A DNA stretch of 64,000 nucleotides, taken from Candidatus Gastranaerophilales bacterium (GTDB taxonomy: Bacteria; Cyanobacteriota; Vampirovibrionia; Gastranaerophilales; Gastranaerophilaceae). Under the pieces are notes generated by a model, which did not search any database, was not told where the DNA came from, and saw only the letters and a list, made by a program, of their open reading frames with translations. The stretch lies in contig CAAFVD010000064.1 in NCBI GenBank assembly GCA_900766355.1, positions 161,750 to 225,749 of the forward strand, in the 5' to 3' direction. The position numbers and the translations under genes are program-made. Shown piece by piece: positions 40,259 through 49,912 of the stretch. How positions within the stretch are numbered: the stretch's first letter is position 1; the number at the start of each line of letters is the position of its first letter.

Positions 40259-43200
40259 ATGTCAGATGTTTTAGGTGTTGGTAAGCCAAATGTATTCAAG
40301 TCTTTTAAGGCTGCACCACAAAATTTGGTTTCAAGAACAGTACAACAACAAGGAAATCAGGCGACACAAGTTGTATCAAATGAGCCTTCAAAATCTGATA
40401 AAAAATCAAAATTAGATAAAGCTATGCCATATGTAGCAGCAGGAGCGTCAGCAGTTGCGATTGGTGCATCAGCAGTTGCCGTTGTTGGTAACAGAAGAAA
40501 TTCAAAAGCTGTTTTGAATAAATTAGAGGAGTTGGAAAACCGCATGGTAAAAGGCGGAGGAGCTCCTGTTGATAAAGAAACTTTAAAAAATACAACCTCT
40601 TTTATTGTTGGGATATTAGGCGCAGCAACAGGCGGAGCTGTTGTTAACCATTTTGATAAACACAAAGACACCTTGAAAAATATCGGTATGACTGATGATG
40701 AAATAAACAATAGCAAAATAAAAGTAGAGAATGCAGCCAATGAAAGAGAAGGTAGAGTAGGTAGAGCCGAAAATGCGGCAAGTGAAGCTATGAGAAGAGC
40801 AAACGAAGCTGATGGAAAAGCTCAAAATGCAGAAAATAAGGCCAATTCAGTTGAAGGAAAAGCAAATCAAGCCGTTGATACTGCAAATAGTGCAATGAGT
40901 CGTGCAAATTCTGTATCTAACCAAAATAGTTTAGCATTAAAAATTCACCGTCAATCTTGGCATGGCTTGAATTTGATGGTCGTGAATAATAATGAAAAAT
41001 ATATGAATAAGGGTAAAATTCAATCTGCAATGGACGATATTCATACTGCTGTAATGTATCGTACTGGTCGTAAACCTGGTCAAACTAAAGAAATTATTAC
41101 AAACTATCATAAAAAATATGTACCTTTAATGAAATCAAATGCAACTTGGGCTATTACTGCTGAGTTTGACCCAATTAAAGCTGGTGGTTTGGGTTCTGTA
41201 CCAATGGAACTTCAAAATAACTTTACAGATATGGGTATTGATAATCCTGTATTCATTCCTATGTATCAACAAAAAGGAAAAGCTGAATTTGTAGAGTATG
41301 GTAACGAAAAAACTGGAAAATCATACAAATATATTTATGGTGGTGAATCATTTAACTTAAAGAAAATGGCTGAAATGCCTGTTCAACAATATCGTGGTAA
41401 CAAAGTTCTTAACCAAAAAGTTGAATTCTTTGTAGGACACCCTAAACGTCAAGGTGTTGATGGTAGAAAGGCAGAAAATCCAGATCAACAAATTATATTT
41501 GTTAAAAACTCAGATAATTTTGGTGGAGATATTTACGCAAATAATGTAAATGCTGATGAACCAGAAAAATTCGCATTTTTATCAAAGGCAGTATATCAGT
41601 TAGCTGAAGCAAAAGTTTCTCAAGCATTAGGTAAACAAAAAACAGGTTTAGGAGAAATCAAGGTTGTAGATAAAGAAGCTTATGATTCTGTAAATCCTCC
41701 TGTTTCAATGATATTAAACGATTGGCACGCTGCACCAATGGCTGGTTTATTGAGATATAAAGCTCCAATGGAAAATGCTTATAATGTAATTGATGATGAT
41801 GTAAAAGATGCCTTAAGAGACATGCCAGTATTGATGATTGGTCACAACGCAGGTATTTCTGGTGGTACTCGTAATGATTCAATAGAACGTAGTGATATGG
41901 TTACAGAAAACATCGTAAATACATTATATGATTCTTATGCATATGGTATTACAGAAAATGCATCAACAGGAAGCCAATATGCAGATGTTGATAACGCAGT
42001 AGTTTATTCAAAAGATAATGAAAACGATAGACAGTTTAATAACTTAGCACACGGTATTTCGTTATCTGATTACTATGTTCCAGTATCAAGAAACTATGAA
42101 AAAGAATTAAAAGCTGGTAAACAAGCTTCTGGCATGGCTTTTGATATTATTACTCAACGTAAAGATGGTGATACTATTAAGGGTGAAGTTAACGGTTTAG
42201 ATAGAGCCTTAAATACAACAGAATCTAAGGCTGGTTGGTTGAAATCAAAATTTGGAATCAACTTAAAAACATACAACCATTACACACCAATCGATGAAGT
42301 AATGGAAGATAGACAACATAACAAAATGGAATTCTTTGATAATTTCTTAAAACCTGTTATGGATAAAGAACCTCCAAAAGGTGGTTTTAGATATCAATCA
42401 ATTGGTGAACCGATAAAAATCTCAAGGGAAGATTTTGAAAATGCTCCAATGATAGCTTTTGCTCACAGATTGACAGATCAAAAAGGTTTAGGTACATTCC
42501 AAAAGGCAGTACAAGAAATGTTTAATACATGGGACGAAAAGCACCCAGGACAACCAAAACCTGTAGTAATTGCAGGTGGTGAACTTGAAGAAGGTCATGA
42601 AAAACAATTCTTAGATGCTTTGAAGAATCCAGATAATTATAAAAATAAAGATGATGTAAATAGAATTCAAGTTTTACAAGGCTTTATGCCAAATCCATCA
42701 TTGTATTCCGCAGTTACATATTTCTGTGCCCCATCAACATTTGAACCTTGCGGCTTAACTCAAGGTGAATGTTATGCAATGGGTACTCCAATTATCACAA
42801 CTGCAACAGGTGGCTTCGTTGATACTGTTAAAGACGGTAAGAACGGTTTTGTTGCTGAATACGAAGGCAGTTATGCTAATGATATTAAACAACATGGTTT
42901 AAAAGGTACTGAACACGAACAAGAATGGTTTGCTCATTATGGTCATAACTTAGCAGAAAAATTTGATGAAGGTTTAGATGTATTCTTCAATGATAAAGAT
43001 AAATACAAATCTATTGTTAAGAATAACTTGAATGAAAACTTGAGTTGGAATAGAGGTACTGCAGATGACCCAATTCACGGATATATTGATAGATTAGCTA
43101 TTAATAAGGAAGATAATGTAGAGGCTAATGTCGCATCAGTAAGACAATATATTGCACCAATTCTTAAAGAGTTTGATAAACTTGAAAAAGGAAAAATTTC

Positions 43201-43636
43201 AGAAGCAACATTCGAAAAGAATACTCCAGTTATGAAATTAGCTAAGAATGATAAAGAAGCTGTTGCAAAGAAAGATAAAGTGTTTGGTGATTTTGAATCT
43301 ATAAATGATAAAAAACAAGCAAATATTGAACAATCTATTAGTACATTAGACAAACATATCGCTGATTATCAAGCAAAAATTGACATAGATAATAATGATT
43401 ATTCATCTAAGGCTAAATTAGACAATATCAATCTTAAGAAAAGTATGGAAGAAGATAAACTTGATACAGTATTAACTTCTTACAATACAGTTGAAAATGA
43501 TAGACAAATGCTTGATAAGTTAGTTAAAGTTTATGCTCATAATAAAAAATCTGACAAAAAAATAGATATGAAATCTCCTGAATATGCAGATTTTAATAAT
43601 TGGAAAAATGAAATTCTTACCAAATATGCTGGATAA
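40259..43636 (+). CDS. glgA: Glycogen/starch synthase with long N-terminal extension
   Basis: 1125 residues, more than twice the usual 480-530. The catalytic part (about residues 240-960) is a GT-B GT5 glycogen synthase: KAGGLGSVP near 307 binds ADP-glucose, and the C-terminal PSTFEPCGLTQGE segment carries the catalytic Glu. The N-terminal 230 residues have Ala/Gly hydrophobic stretches (VAAGASAVAIGASAVAVVG and ILGAATGGAVV) and a coiled coil with repeated NEADGKA-type heptads. The C-terminal 150 residues are helical. The extra parts may tether the enzyme to a membrane or granule. Confidence 0.88.
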   Translation: MSDVLGVGKPNVFKSFKAAPQNLVSRTVQQQGNQATQVVSNEPSKSDKKSKLDKAMPYVAAGASAVAIGASAVAVVGNRRNSKAVLNKLEELENRMVKGGGAPVDKETLKNTTSFIVGILGAATGGAVVNHFDKHKDTLKNIGMTDDEINNSKIKVENAANEREGRVGRAENAASEAMRRANEADGKAQNAENKANSVEGKANQAVDTANSAMSRANSVSNQNSLALKIHRQSWHGLNLMVVNNNEKYMNKGKIQSAMDDIHTAVMYRTGRKPGQTKEIITNYHKKYVPLMKSNATWAITAEFDPIKAGGLGSVPMELQNNFTDMGIDNPVFIPMYQQKGKAEFVEYGNEKTGKSYKYIYGGESFNLKKMAEMPVQQYRGNKVLNQKVEFFVGHPKRQGVDGRKAENPDQQIIFVKNSDNFGGDIYANNVNADEPEKFAFLSKAVYQLAEAKVSQALGKQKTGLGEIKVVDKEAYDSVNPPVSMILNDWHAAPMAGLLRYKAPMENAYNVIDDDVKDALRDMPVLMIGHNAGISGGTRNDSIERSDMVTENIVNTLYDSYAYGITENASTGSQYADVDNAVVYSKDNENDRQFNNLAHGISLSDYYVPVSRNYEKELKAGKQASGMAFDIITQRKDGDTIKGEVNGLDRALNTTESKAGWLKSKFGINLKTYNHYTPIDEVMEDRQHNKMEFFDNFLKPVMDKEPPKGGFRYQSIGEPIKISREDFENAPMIAFAHRLTDQKGLGTFQKAVQEMFNTWDEKHPGQPKPVVIAGGELEEGHEKQFLDALKNPDNYKNKDDVNRIQVLQGFMPNPSLYSAVTYFCAPSTFEPCGLTQGECYAMGTPIITTATGGFVDTVKDGKNGFVAEYEGSYANDIKQHGLKGTEHEQEWFAHYGHNLAEKFDEGLDVFFNDKDKYKSIVKNNLNENLSWNRGTADDPIHGYIDRLAINKEDNVEANVASVRQYIAPILKEFDKLEKGKISEATFEKNTPVMKLAKNDKEAVAKKDKVFGDFESINDKKQANIEQSISTLDKHIADYQAKIDIDNNDYSSKAKLDNINLKKSMEEDKLDTVLTSYNTVENDRQMLDKLVKVYAHNKKSDKKIDMKSPEYADFNNWKNEILTKYAG

Positions 43637-43656
43637 ACTTAGTATTAAATAATATA

Positions 43657-43690
43657 AAAATAGGACGACAAGATTGTCGTCCTATTTTTT
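43657..43690 (+). terminator. Intrinsic terminator of glgA
   Basis: AAAATAGGACGACA paired with TGTCGTCCTATTTT; a T run follows. It works in both directions. Confidence 0.85.
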
Positions 43691-43725
43691 ATCCCTGTTT
43701 CCTTTTCCTCTAATTTTACTCTACG

Positions 43726-43968
43726 TTATGCTGCTAATTTTTTGATATAACGTACGGTATCTTTATATGTTTCTCTGATAAAGCCTTTGAATAATTCTGA
43801 TAAAGGTCTTCTATCAATACTTGCAAAAACGTGATAAATTGGGTCTTTTGCATTATTAAATCTCATTTGTTTATCTTTTTTGTTCAAATAATATTTTGTA
43901 AAATCATCTGGAATATCTAAAGTTCCGATTGGTTTTTTATTACGTTCAACTGCACTCATTCTTTGCAT
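43726..43968 (-). CDS. 80-residue basic hypothetical protein
   Basis: Start MQRMSAVERNKKPIGTLDIP, end YKDTVRYIKKLAA. Rich in Lys/Arg and aromatic residues with no signal peptide. AGAGAG lies 8 bases before the ATG. Its promoter resembles that of the ribbon-helix-helix gene at 63560. A DNA-binding role is possible but no motif is seen. Confidence 0.65.
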   Translation of the reverse strand: MQRMSAVERNKKPIGTLDIPDDFTKYYLNKKDKQMRFNNAKDPIYHVFASIDRRPLSELFKGFIRETYKDTVRYIKKLAA

Positions 43969-44005
43969 AATTATTGCTCTCTTTCTCTCTTAAATATCTC
44001 TTATG

Positions 44006-44038
44006 TATATATAAAGTATTTAACTTAGAAAAAATTGC
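44006..44038 (-). promoter_or_regulatory. GCAA/TATATA-type promoter of the 43968 gene
   Basis: Minus strand GCAATTTTTT then TATATATA 25 bases later. The surrounding 20 bases match the promoter at 63792. Confidence 0.5.
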
Positions 44039-44133
44039 TTTTTTTATAACATAATATTAAGTTTTGTAACAACGAATTTTATCAGTATTATTTGATGATA
44101 TAATTAATAAAAGGAAGATGAGGGATAAACAGT

Positions 44134-45510
44134 ATGTATAGTATTATTTTAGCAGGTGGTTCAGGTAGCAGATTATGGCCATTATCAAGAGAAATGTGTC
44201 CAAAACAATTACTGAACATACAAAATAATGAAAGTCTTTTGCAAGAAACTTTTGAAAGATTGGCTTCATTCATTCCTGCTGAAAATATAATAAGTATAAC
44301 TAATACAAAACATTTTTCTAATGTTAAATATCAACTTTCTTCACTTGCTAAAGATACTAAAGTTTTATCAGAACCTATAGCAAAAAATACAGCTCCGGCA
44401 GTTGCTATTACTACAAAATATATTCAATCACTTAACCAAGATAACGACCCTCTTATTCTTGTTGCTCCATCAGACCATATAATAAAGCAAACTAAGGAGT
44501 TTGAACATACAATAAAAAAAGCTGAACAATTTGCTCTTGATGGTAATATAGTAACTTTTGGCGTTAAACCTGATTATCCTGAAACAGGTTTTGGATATAT
44601 TAATGTTGAAAACGGCAAAGTTAAACAGTTTGTTGAAAAACCTCAAAAAGCTATTGCAGAAGATTTTATAAAACAAGGTAGTTGGTATTGGAATAGTGGA
44701 ATATTTTTATTTAAGGCTTCTGTAATATTAGAGGCTTTGAAAAAATATGCAAAAGAGATTTATGACATAGCAAACGAGTTTGATTTTTCTGATTCTACAG
44801 AAATCCCGTTTATAGAATTCGATAAAATGCCTAATATTTCTATAGATTATGCAGTTATGGAGAAGGCAGATAATCTTGTTCTTGTTGAACTTGAAAGTGA
44901 TTGGAAAGATATAGGTTCTTGGCAATCTTTGTATGATATGAATAACAAAGACCAAAACGGAAATGTAAAAATCGGTCATATACTTGATATGGATTCAAAA
45001 GATTCGTTTATGTACTCATCATCAAAACTTGTTGCAACAATAGGGTTAGAAGATACTGTCGTTGTAGAAACTGAAGATGCAATTCTTGCTTGTAAGCGAG
45101 ATAGGGTTCAAGATGTCAAGCAAGTTTTTGAAACTCTTAAACAACAACATGATGACACTCATTTGGTACACAAAACCATGTATCGTCCTTGGGGCTTCTA
45201 TACGGTATTGGCTCAAGGTAATGGATTTTTAACAAAAATGATTCAAGTAAATCCAGGGCAAAAATTATCTATACAATCTCATAACCATAGAAGTGAGCAT
45301 TGGGTTGTTTTATCAGGTTTAGCAAAGGTTGTTCTTGAGGGTAAAGATATAATTTTAAGTCCTGGACATAGTGTTGATATTCCGGTAAAGGCTATTCACT
45401 CCCTACAAAACCCTTATGAAGAAGAATTAAAAATCATAGAAGTTCAAAAAGGTGATTTGCTCATAGAAGAAGATATCATTAGATATGAAGATATGTACGG
45501 ACGTGTATAA
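44134..45510 (+). CDS. manC: Mannose-1-phosphate guanylyltransferase / mannose-6-phosphate isomerase
   Basis: A 458-residue bifunctional type II GMP-PMI. The N-terminal LAGGSGSRLWPLSRE is the nucleotidyltransferase signature, FVEKP is the sugar site, and the C-terminal cupin (HRSEHWVVLSGLA, with His/Glu ligands) is the isomerase. It makes GDP-mannose for polysaccharide or glycan synthesis. It overlaps mtaB by one base (TAATG). Confidence 0.93.
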   Translation: MYSIILAGGSGSRLWPLSREMCPKQLLNIQNNESLLQETFERLASFIPAENIISITNTKHFSNVKYQLSSLAKDTKVLSEPIAKNTAPAVAITTKYIQSLNQDNDPLILVAPSDHIIKQTKEFEHTIKKAEQFALDGNIVTFGVKPDYPETGFGYINVENGKVKQFVEKPQKAIAEDFIKQGSWYWNSGIFLFKASVILEALKKYAKEIYDIANEFDFSDSTEIPFIEFDKMPNISIDYAVMEKADNLVLVELESDWKDIGSWQSLYDMNNKDQNGNVKIGHILDMDSKDSFMYSSSKLVATIGLEDTVVVETEDAILACKRDRVQDVKQVFETLKQQHDDTHLVHKTMYRPWGFYTVLAQGNGFLTKMIQVNPGQKLSIQSHNHRSEHWVVLSGLAKVVLEGKDIILSPGHSVDIPVKAIHSLQNPYEEELKIIEVQKGDLLIEEDIIRYEDMYGRV

Positions 45511-46787
45511 TGGCAAAATTCTATTTGAAATCTATGGGGTGTAAATCCAATCAGTTTGAAGGTCAAATTATAACAGAAAAACTCCTTGAAAAAGGGTTTG
45601 AAAGTGTAAAAGATTTTAAAGATGCAGATTTTTATATTTTAAATTCGTGTACAGTTACTCATAAGAGCGATTCTGAAACTCTTTATTTGTTGAGAAACGC
45701 AAAGCATTTGAAACCTTCGATAAAGACAGTTTTGACAGGTTGCCTTGCTCAGGTTGATAAAGACGAATTAGCAAAATTAGATTATGTAGATTATTTATTT
45801 GGAAATGATGACAAATTCAATTTAGCAGATTATTTAGAAAACGAAGAAACTAATATTGTTTCAGATATTATGGAATTGAAAGATTTTAACCCTCAAATTC
45901 TTAAAGATACAACTAAAACTCGTATCAGTTTAAAAATTCAAGATGGGTGTAATAATAGATGCAGCTATTGTATAATTCCATTTGCAAGGGGAAAATCAAG
46001 AAGTGCAAACGAACAGTTTATTCTAGATGAAATAAATAAATATGCAGAAGAAGGATATAAAGAGGTTGTATTTACGGGTATTCATATCGGGCAATACGGT
46101 TTAGATACAAATACTTCGTTGCTAGAATTGTTAGAAAAAGTTGAATCTACATCTATACATAGGTATAGGTTAGGTTCTCTAAATCCTACAGAAATACCGA
46201 TTGAGGTTTTGGAGTTCTTAAAATCTTCAAATAAATTCTGTCCACATTTCCATTTATCACTTCAATCTGCTTGTGACAAAACTCTTAGAGCGATGAATCG
46301 GTTTTATAAAACAGAAAATTATCTTGCTCAAATAGAATATATACAAGAGAATTTTAACAATCCTTTTATAGGAAGTGATGTAATAGCCGGCTTTGTTGGT
46401 GAAACTGAACAAGACTTTGAAGAAACGGTTAAGAATTTAAGACGCTCTAAACTTACTAAAATTCATACTTTCCCTTACTCAATTAGAAAAGGTACAAAAG
46501 CAGAAGGTATGGAAGGACATCTTTCTGATAAAGTAAAAGAAGAACGTGCAACGATTATCAAGAAAATTTCTACTGAAAAGATGAATGAATTTTTACAAAG
46601 GAATCTTGGAACAACAAGAGAAGTTCTCATCGAAAAACGTCCGGACAAACATACTGGGGATTTAAAAGGACTTACAGAGAATTATATTAATGTTATTGTG
46701 GAGAATGGCACAGACGAATTTAATACACTACAACAAGTGAAATTAGAAAGAATACAAAACGGCAAAATGTACGGAAGAATTGTGTAA
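45510..46787 (+). CDS. mtaB: tRNA t6A37 methylthiotransferase MtaB
   Basis: A 425-residue radical-SAM methylthiotransferase. The N-terminal UPF0004 domain holds NSCTVTHKSD and the other cysteines. The radical SAM cluster is CNNRCSYC. A C-terminal TRAM domain follows. It converts t6A37 to ms2t6A37 in tRNAs reading ANN codons. It is in an operon with manC. Confidence 0.93.
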   Translation: MAKFYLKSMGCKSNQFEGQIITEKLLEKGFESVKDFKDADFYILNSCTVTHKSDSETLYLLRNAKHLKPSIKTVLTGCLAQVDKDELAKLDYVDYLFGNDDKFNLADYLENEETNIVSDIMELKDFNPQILKDTTKTRISLKIQDGCNNRCSYCIIPFARGKSRSANEQFILDEINKYAEEGYKEVVFTGIHIGQYGLDTNTSLLELLEKVESTSIHRYRLGSLNPTEIPIEVLEFLKSSNKFCPHFHLSLQSACDKTLRAMNRFYKTENYLAQIEYIQENFNNPFIGSDVIAGFVGETEQDFEETVKNLRRSKLTKIHTFPYSIRKGTKAEGMEGHLSDKVKEERATIIKKISTEKMNEFLQRNLGTTREVLIEKRPDKHTGDLKGLTENYINVIVENGTDEFNTLQQVKLERIQNGKMYGRIV

Positions 46788-46794
46788 TTGTTTA

Positions 46795-47400
46795 TTAACA
46801 ATCTTTTGTTTTGAATTCGTTATATCCTTCATAATGATAACTAGCATCTATCCCTTTCATATAGACATCTCTACTATTAACATCTTTTGTTAATGCAGAT
46901 TTTAATAACACTTTTATTTCAATATCTTTAATGGGACTTCTTTCCATTGCTGAAAGATAATCTTCTTTATCAATTTTTGACCAATCTATAACTTGATTAA
47001 TTTCTGATTTAAGAATCATATCAAGCCAAATTCTTGTACTTCTACCATTCCCCTCTCTAAATGGGTGTGCAACATTCATTTCTACATATTTTTCTATTAT
47101 TTCGTCAAAATTTGATTGAGGCATTTTTTCAATATTTTCTAAAGCAACTTTCAAATACATAACAGGTGCAAATCGAAAATTACCTTTAGCAATATTTACA
47201 TTACGAATCTTGCCTGCAAAATCATAAATATCTTCAAACAAATATTTATGAATAAATGAAAGAGTTTCAAAAGTTCCTGACTTTAAATCATTTAATAAGC
47301 CAAGTTCAAATAAATCTAAAGCTTTTTTCTTGCTGATTTTTTCTTCAACTCTTGCTAATTCAGAGCTTGTTTTTATACCTAATTTGTTTTCTAATGTCAT
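46795..47400 (-). CDS. Class III Fic-domain AMP-transferase (NmFic type)
   Basis: About 201 residues from the ATG at 47400, with AGAGG just upstream; a longer frame that enters mnmE is unlikely. The Fic motif HPFREGNGRSTR is near residue 109, with the catalytic His. The C-terminal helix SYHYEGYNE is the autoinhibitory S-x-x-x-E-G-Y motif known from Neisseria NmFic, so no separate antitoxin is needed. Fic proteins transfer AMP to targets such as gyrase. It is a single gene after mnmE; spacing of 16 bases suggests coexpression. Confidence 0.93.
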   Translation of the reverse strand: MTLENKLGIKTSSELARVEEKISKKKALDLFELGLLNDLKSGTFETLSFIHKYLFEDIYDFAGKIRNVNIAKGNFRFAPVMYLKVALENIEKMPQSNFDEIIEKYVEMNVAHPFREGNGRSTRIWLDMILKSEINQVIDWSKIDKEDYLSAMERSPIKDIEIKVLLKSALTKDVNSRDVYMKGIDASYHYEGYNEFKTKDC

Positions 47401-47416
47401 AATACCTCTTTTAATA

Positions 47417-48751
47417 TTATTTCCCGATGCAGAAATTATCAAAAATATTATTTAGAACTTCGTCTGTTACAACTTCTCCTGTTAATTCATCTAGTGCAAG
47501 TAAAGCTGATTTGATATCTATTGATATCAAGTCTTGAAGCTCTTTTCTTTGAGTTGCTTCCAAAGCTATTTCTAGAGATGTTTTAGCTTGACGTAAACAT
47601 TCTTGTTGACGGGTATTTGTCGCAAATTCTAAGGATTCAGGATTTATGTCACAAACTTTATTCTTGATTAAATCTCTAATTTCATCAACACCCTCTTTTG
47701 TTTTTGTAGAAATATAATAGGCATCAGAGGTTCTATTTTCTACCAAATCTGATTTATTTGCGATTCTGATATTATTCTTGTTTTTAACCAAATCCCAAAT
47801 AACTTCATCATCAGGAGTTATTCCTTTTGAAGCGTCATATAAGAATAATACTAAATCAGCCTCATCTAAAGACTGTTTTGAATACTCAATTCCTATTTCT
47901 TCTACCTTAGAAACAGATTCATCATCTCTTATACCAGCCGTATCAATTAAGGTTACAGGGATACCAAAGTCTAAAGTTTCTCTTAGAACATCTCTTGTTG
48001 TTCCTGCGATATCTGTAACTATTGCTCTGTCTAGATTTAAAAGAGTATTGAATAGTGACGATTTGCCAACATTTGGACGTCCTACAATCGCAACAGAAAC
48101 ACCTTGTCGCATAATATTTGATGTAGAAGCTGATTTTAGGATTGTTTCTATCGAAGAAATGCTTTTAGAAATTTCTTCAGATAAATATGAATATTCCGGC
48201 TCTGCTACATCTTCAGGGAAATCAATACCTGCAACTATTCTTGATAATACGTCCATTATAGATTTTCTTATAGTTTTTATCTTTTCTGCCAAAACCCCAG
48301 AAAGATTTTTTGCAGAAATTGAAACAAAATCTTGAGTTTTAGAATGTATTAAATCAGCAACTGCTTCAGCTTGAGATAAGTCCATTTTTTTATTAAGAAA
48401 AGCTCGTTTCGTGAATTCGCCTTTCTCTGCGGGACGACAACCAGCATTCAAACATAGTGATAATATTTTTTTTACAATATTTACCCCACCATGACAGTGA
48501 ATTTCTATAACATTTTCACCCGTATAGCTATGAGGTGCAAAAAATGGTAAAACTAAAACTTCATCTACTTTTATGGAATTTTCTAATATCCAACCATGAG
48601 AAATCGTGTTAGGTTTAAAATTTTGTTTATTATATATTTTTTTTATAATGTCAAAAGCTTTGTCACCCGAGATTCGAATAACACCAACACCCCCCATACC
48701 TAAAGGGGTTGAAATTGCAGCAATCGTATCAAATTCTTGATTAATGTTCAT
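47417..48751 (-). CDS. mnmE: tRNA modification GTPase MnmE
   Basis: A 444-residue MnmE (TrmE). The N-terminal tetrahydrofolate-binding domain, the G domain (GRPNVGKSSLFN, DIAGTTRD, DTAGIRD) and the C-terminal CIGK are intact. With MnmG it adds carboxymethylaminomethyl to U34. MnmG is not in view. It is the first gene of the unit leading into the Fic gene. Confidence 0.96.
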   Translation of the reverse strand: MNINQEFDTIAAISTPLGMGGVGVIRISGDKAFDIIKKIYNKQNFKPNTISHGWILENSIKVDEVLVLPFFAPHSYTGENVIEIHCHGGVNIVKKILSLCLNAGCRPAEKGEFTKRAFLNKKMDLSQAEAVADLIHSKTQDFVSISAKNLSGVLAEKIKTIRKSIMDVLSRIVAGIDFPEDVAEPEYSYLSEEISKSISSIETILKSASTSNIMRQGVSVAIVGRPNVGKSSLFNTLLNLDRAIVTDIAGTTRDVLRETLDFGIPVTLIDTAGIRDDESVSKVEEIGIEYSKQSLDEADLVLFLYDASKGITPDDEVIWDLVKNKNNIRIANKSDLVENRTSDAYYISTKTKEGVDEIRDLIKNKVCDINPESLEFATNTRQQECLRQAKTSLEIALEATQRKELQDLISIDIKSALLALDELTGEVVTDEVLNNIFDNFCIGK

Positions 48752-48798
48752 AGATTAATTATATCACGAACTAAAGTACGAACTATATTTTGAAAGAC

Positions 48799-49113
48799 TT
48801 ACGCATATTTTTTATAATTAATCATTAATTTATTATAATCGCCTAAAATTTTTGCACCTTTTTTATTTTCTACAAATTTTTCAATTTCAGATTGTTTCAC
48901 TGTATGGTATTTATTTGTAGGTGTAGTTTCAGTTTTAGCTTTTTCTTCTTCTATCTGGCGAAGTTTCGCTTTATCTATTGCTTTATCCCCAGATGGCATA
49001 ATTCCATAGCTCATTAGACGTTTTATAATTTCCTTTTCTTCAGAATCCATAGAGGAAAAAGAAAACGCAAATGTATATGTTGACTGAACTAATCCGATAC
49101 CCATACTACTCAT
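48799..49113 (-). CDS. Hypothetical 104-residue protein
   Basis: No signal peptide. Residues 1-20 are uncharged and Ser/Phe-rich; the rest is charged and helical (KAKLRQIEEEKAKTET, then YHTVKQSEIEKFVENKKG). The ribosome site is weak, so the exact start is unsure. Conserved in style with lineage-specific proteins, function unknown. Confidence 0.55.
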   Translation of the reverse strand: MSSMGIGLVQSTYTFAFSFSSMDSEEKEIIKRLMSYGIMPSGDKAIDKAKLRQIEEEKAKTETTPTNKYHTVKQSEIEKFVENKKGAKILGDYNKLMINYKKYA

Positions 49114-49165
49114 ATTTTGTTTAACGGATTTTTATAAAAAATCTTTAGATTTTGTAAATAAATTG

Positions 49166-49912
49166 TTACACCAATGATAGTTTATACATTACAATACTTG
49201 CAGAAACACTTAAGTTCAAAGATTCAACATTTTTAGTCATCTCTATTGTTATATTATCCGTAGCAAAATTTATTAAATCTTCTGATAAACCATCGGCTTC
49301 TGAACCAAACATTATTACATTTTTAGAACTTTTAAATTGAATATCTGATAAATATTTGCTATTTTCAGCCTTAGGAAGTGTGCCATAGCAATCATAATCA
49401 GAAAAATATTTGTTTAATTCTTCTTTAGTTTTAATTTGTACAATATTGATTTTCCACAGATTACCAACGGCAGAGCGAACAACTTTGGGGTTGTACAAAT
49501 CTACTGTTTCACCATACAAAACAATTGAATCAATACCAAAAGCTACGGCAGTTCTAATGATTGTACCCAAGTTCCCTAAATCTCTGATATTTTCTAGTAA
49601 AATGACTTTATTCCCTAATTTCTCAAAACTATTTTCTTTTTGATATGCAACTGCAACAATTTCAGGAGGAGTATTTGTAGTAGAAATCTTTTTTAATACA
49701 GCTTCATTAGTTTCTATTACCTCACAATTTAGAAACAAGTATTTTCCTCTTTTATTTTTTTCTACAAAAGCTCGTTCAAATTTTAGCCCTGATAAATGAG
49801 CCTCCTCTACGGCTTTAAAACCTTCAAGTAAAAATTTGTTTTCTCTATATTTCTTTTGTTGAAGTTTTACTGTTTCTTTTACTAATTCATTGTTTACGCT
49901 TGTAATTTCCAT
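49166..49912 (-). CDS. SpoU/TrmH-family RNA 2'-O-methyltransferase
   Basis: A 248-residue SPOUT methyltransferase. The N-terminal substrate-binding domain precedes three motifs: NIRDLGNLGTIIRTA, MFGSEADGLSEDL and NLSVSASIVMYKL, which form the knotted SAM site. It may modify 23S rRNA (RlmB-like) or tRNA. It overlaps the peptidase gene by one base. Confidence 0.92.
   Translation of the reverse strand: MEITSVNNELVKETVKLQQKKYRENKFLLEGFKAVEEAHLSGLKFERAFVEKNKRGKYLFLNCEVIETNEAVLKKISTTNTPPEIVAVAYQKENSFEKLGNKVILLENIRDLGNLGTIIRTAVAFGIDSIVLYGETVDLYNPKVVRSAVGNLWKINIVQIKTKEELNKYFSDYDCYGTLPKAENSKYLSDIQFKSSKNVIMFGSEADGLSEDLINFATDNITIEMTKNVESLNLSVSASIVMYKLSLV

Noticed and set aside
47401..47442. Longer N-terminus of the Fic protein
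   Set aside because: It would overlap the end of mnmE, and the ATG at 47400 has its own ribosome site and gives the NmFic-like length.
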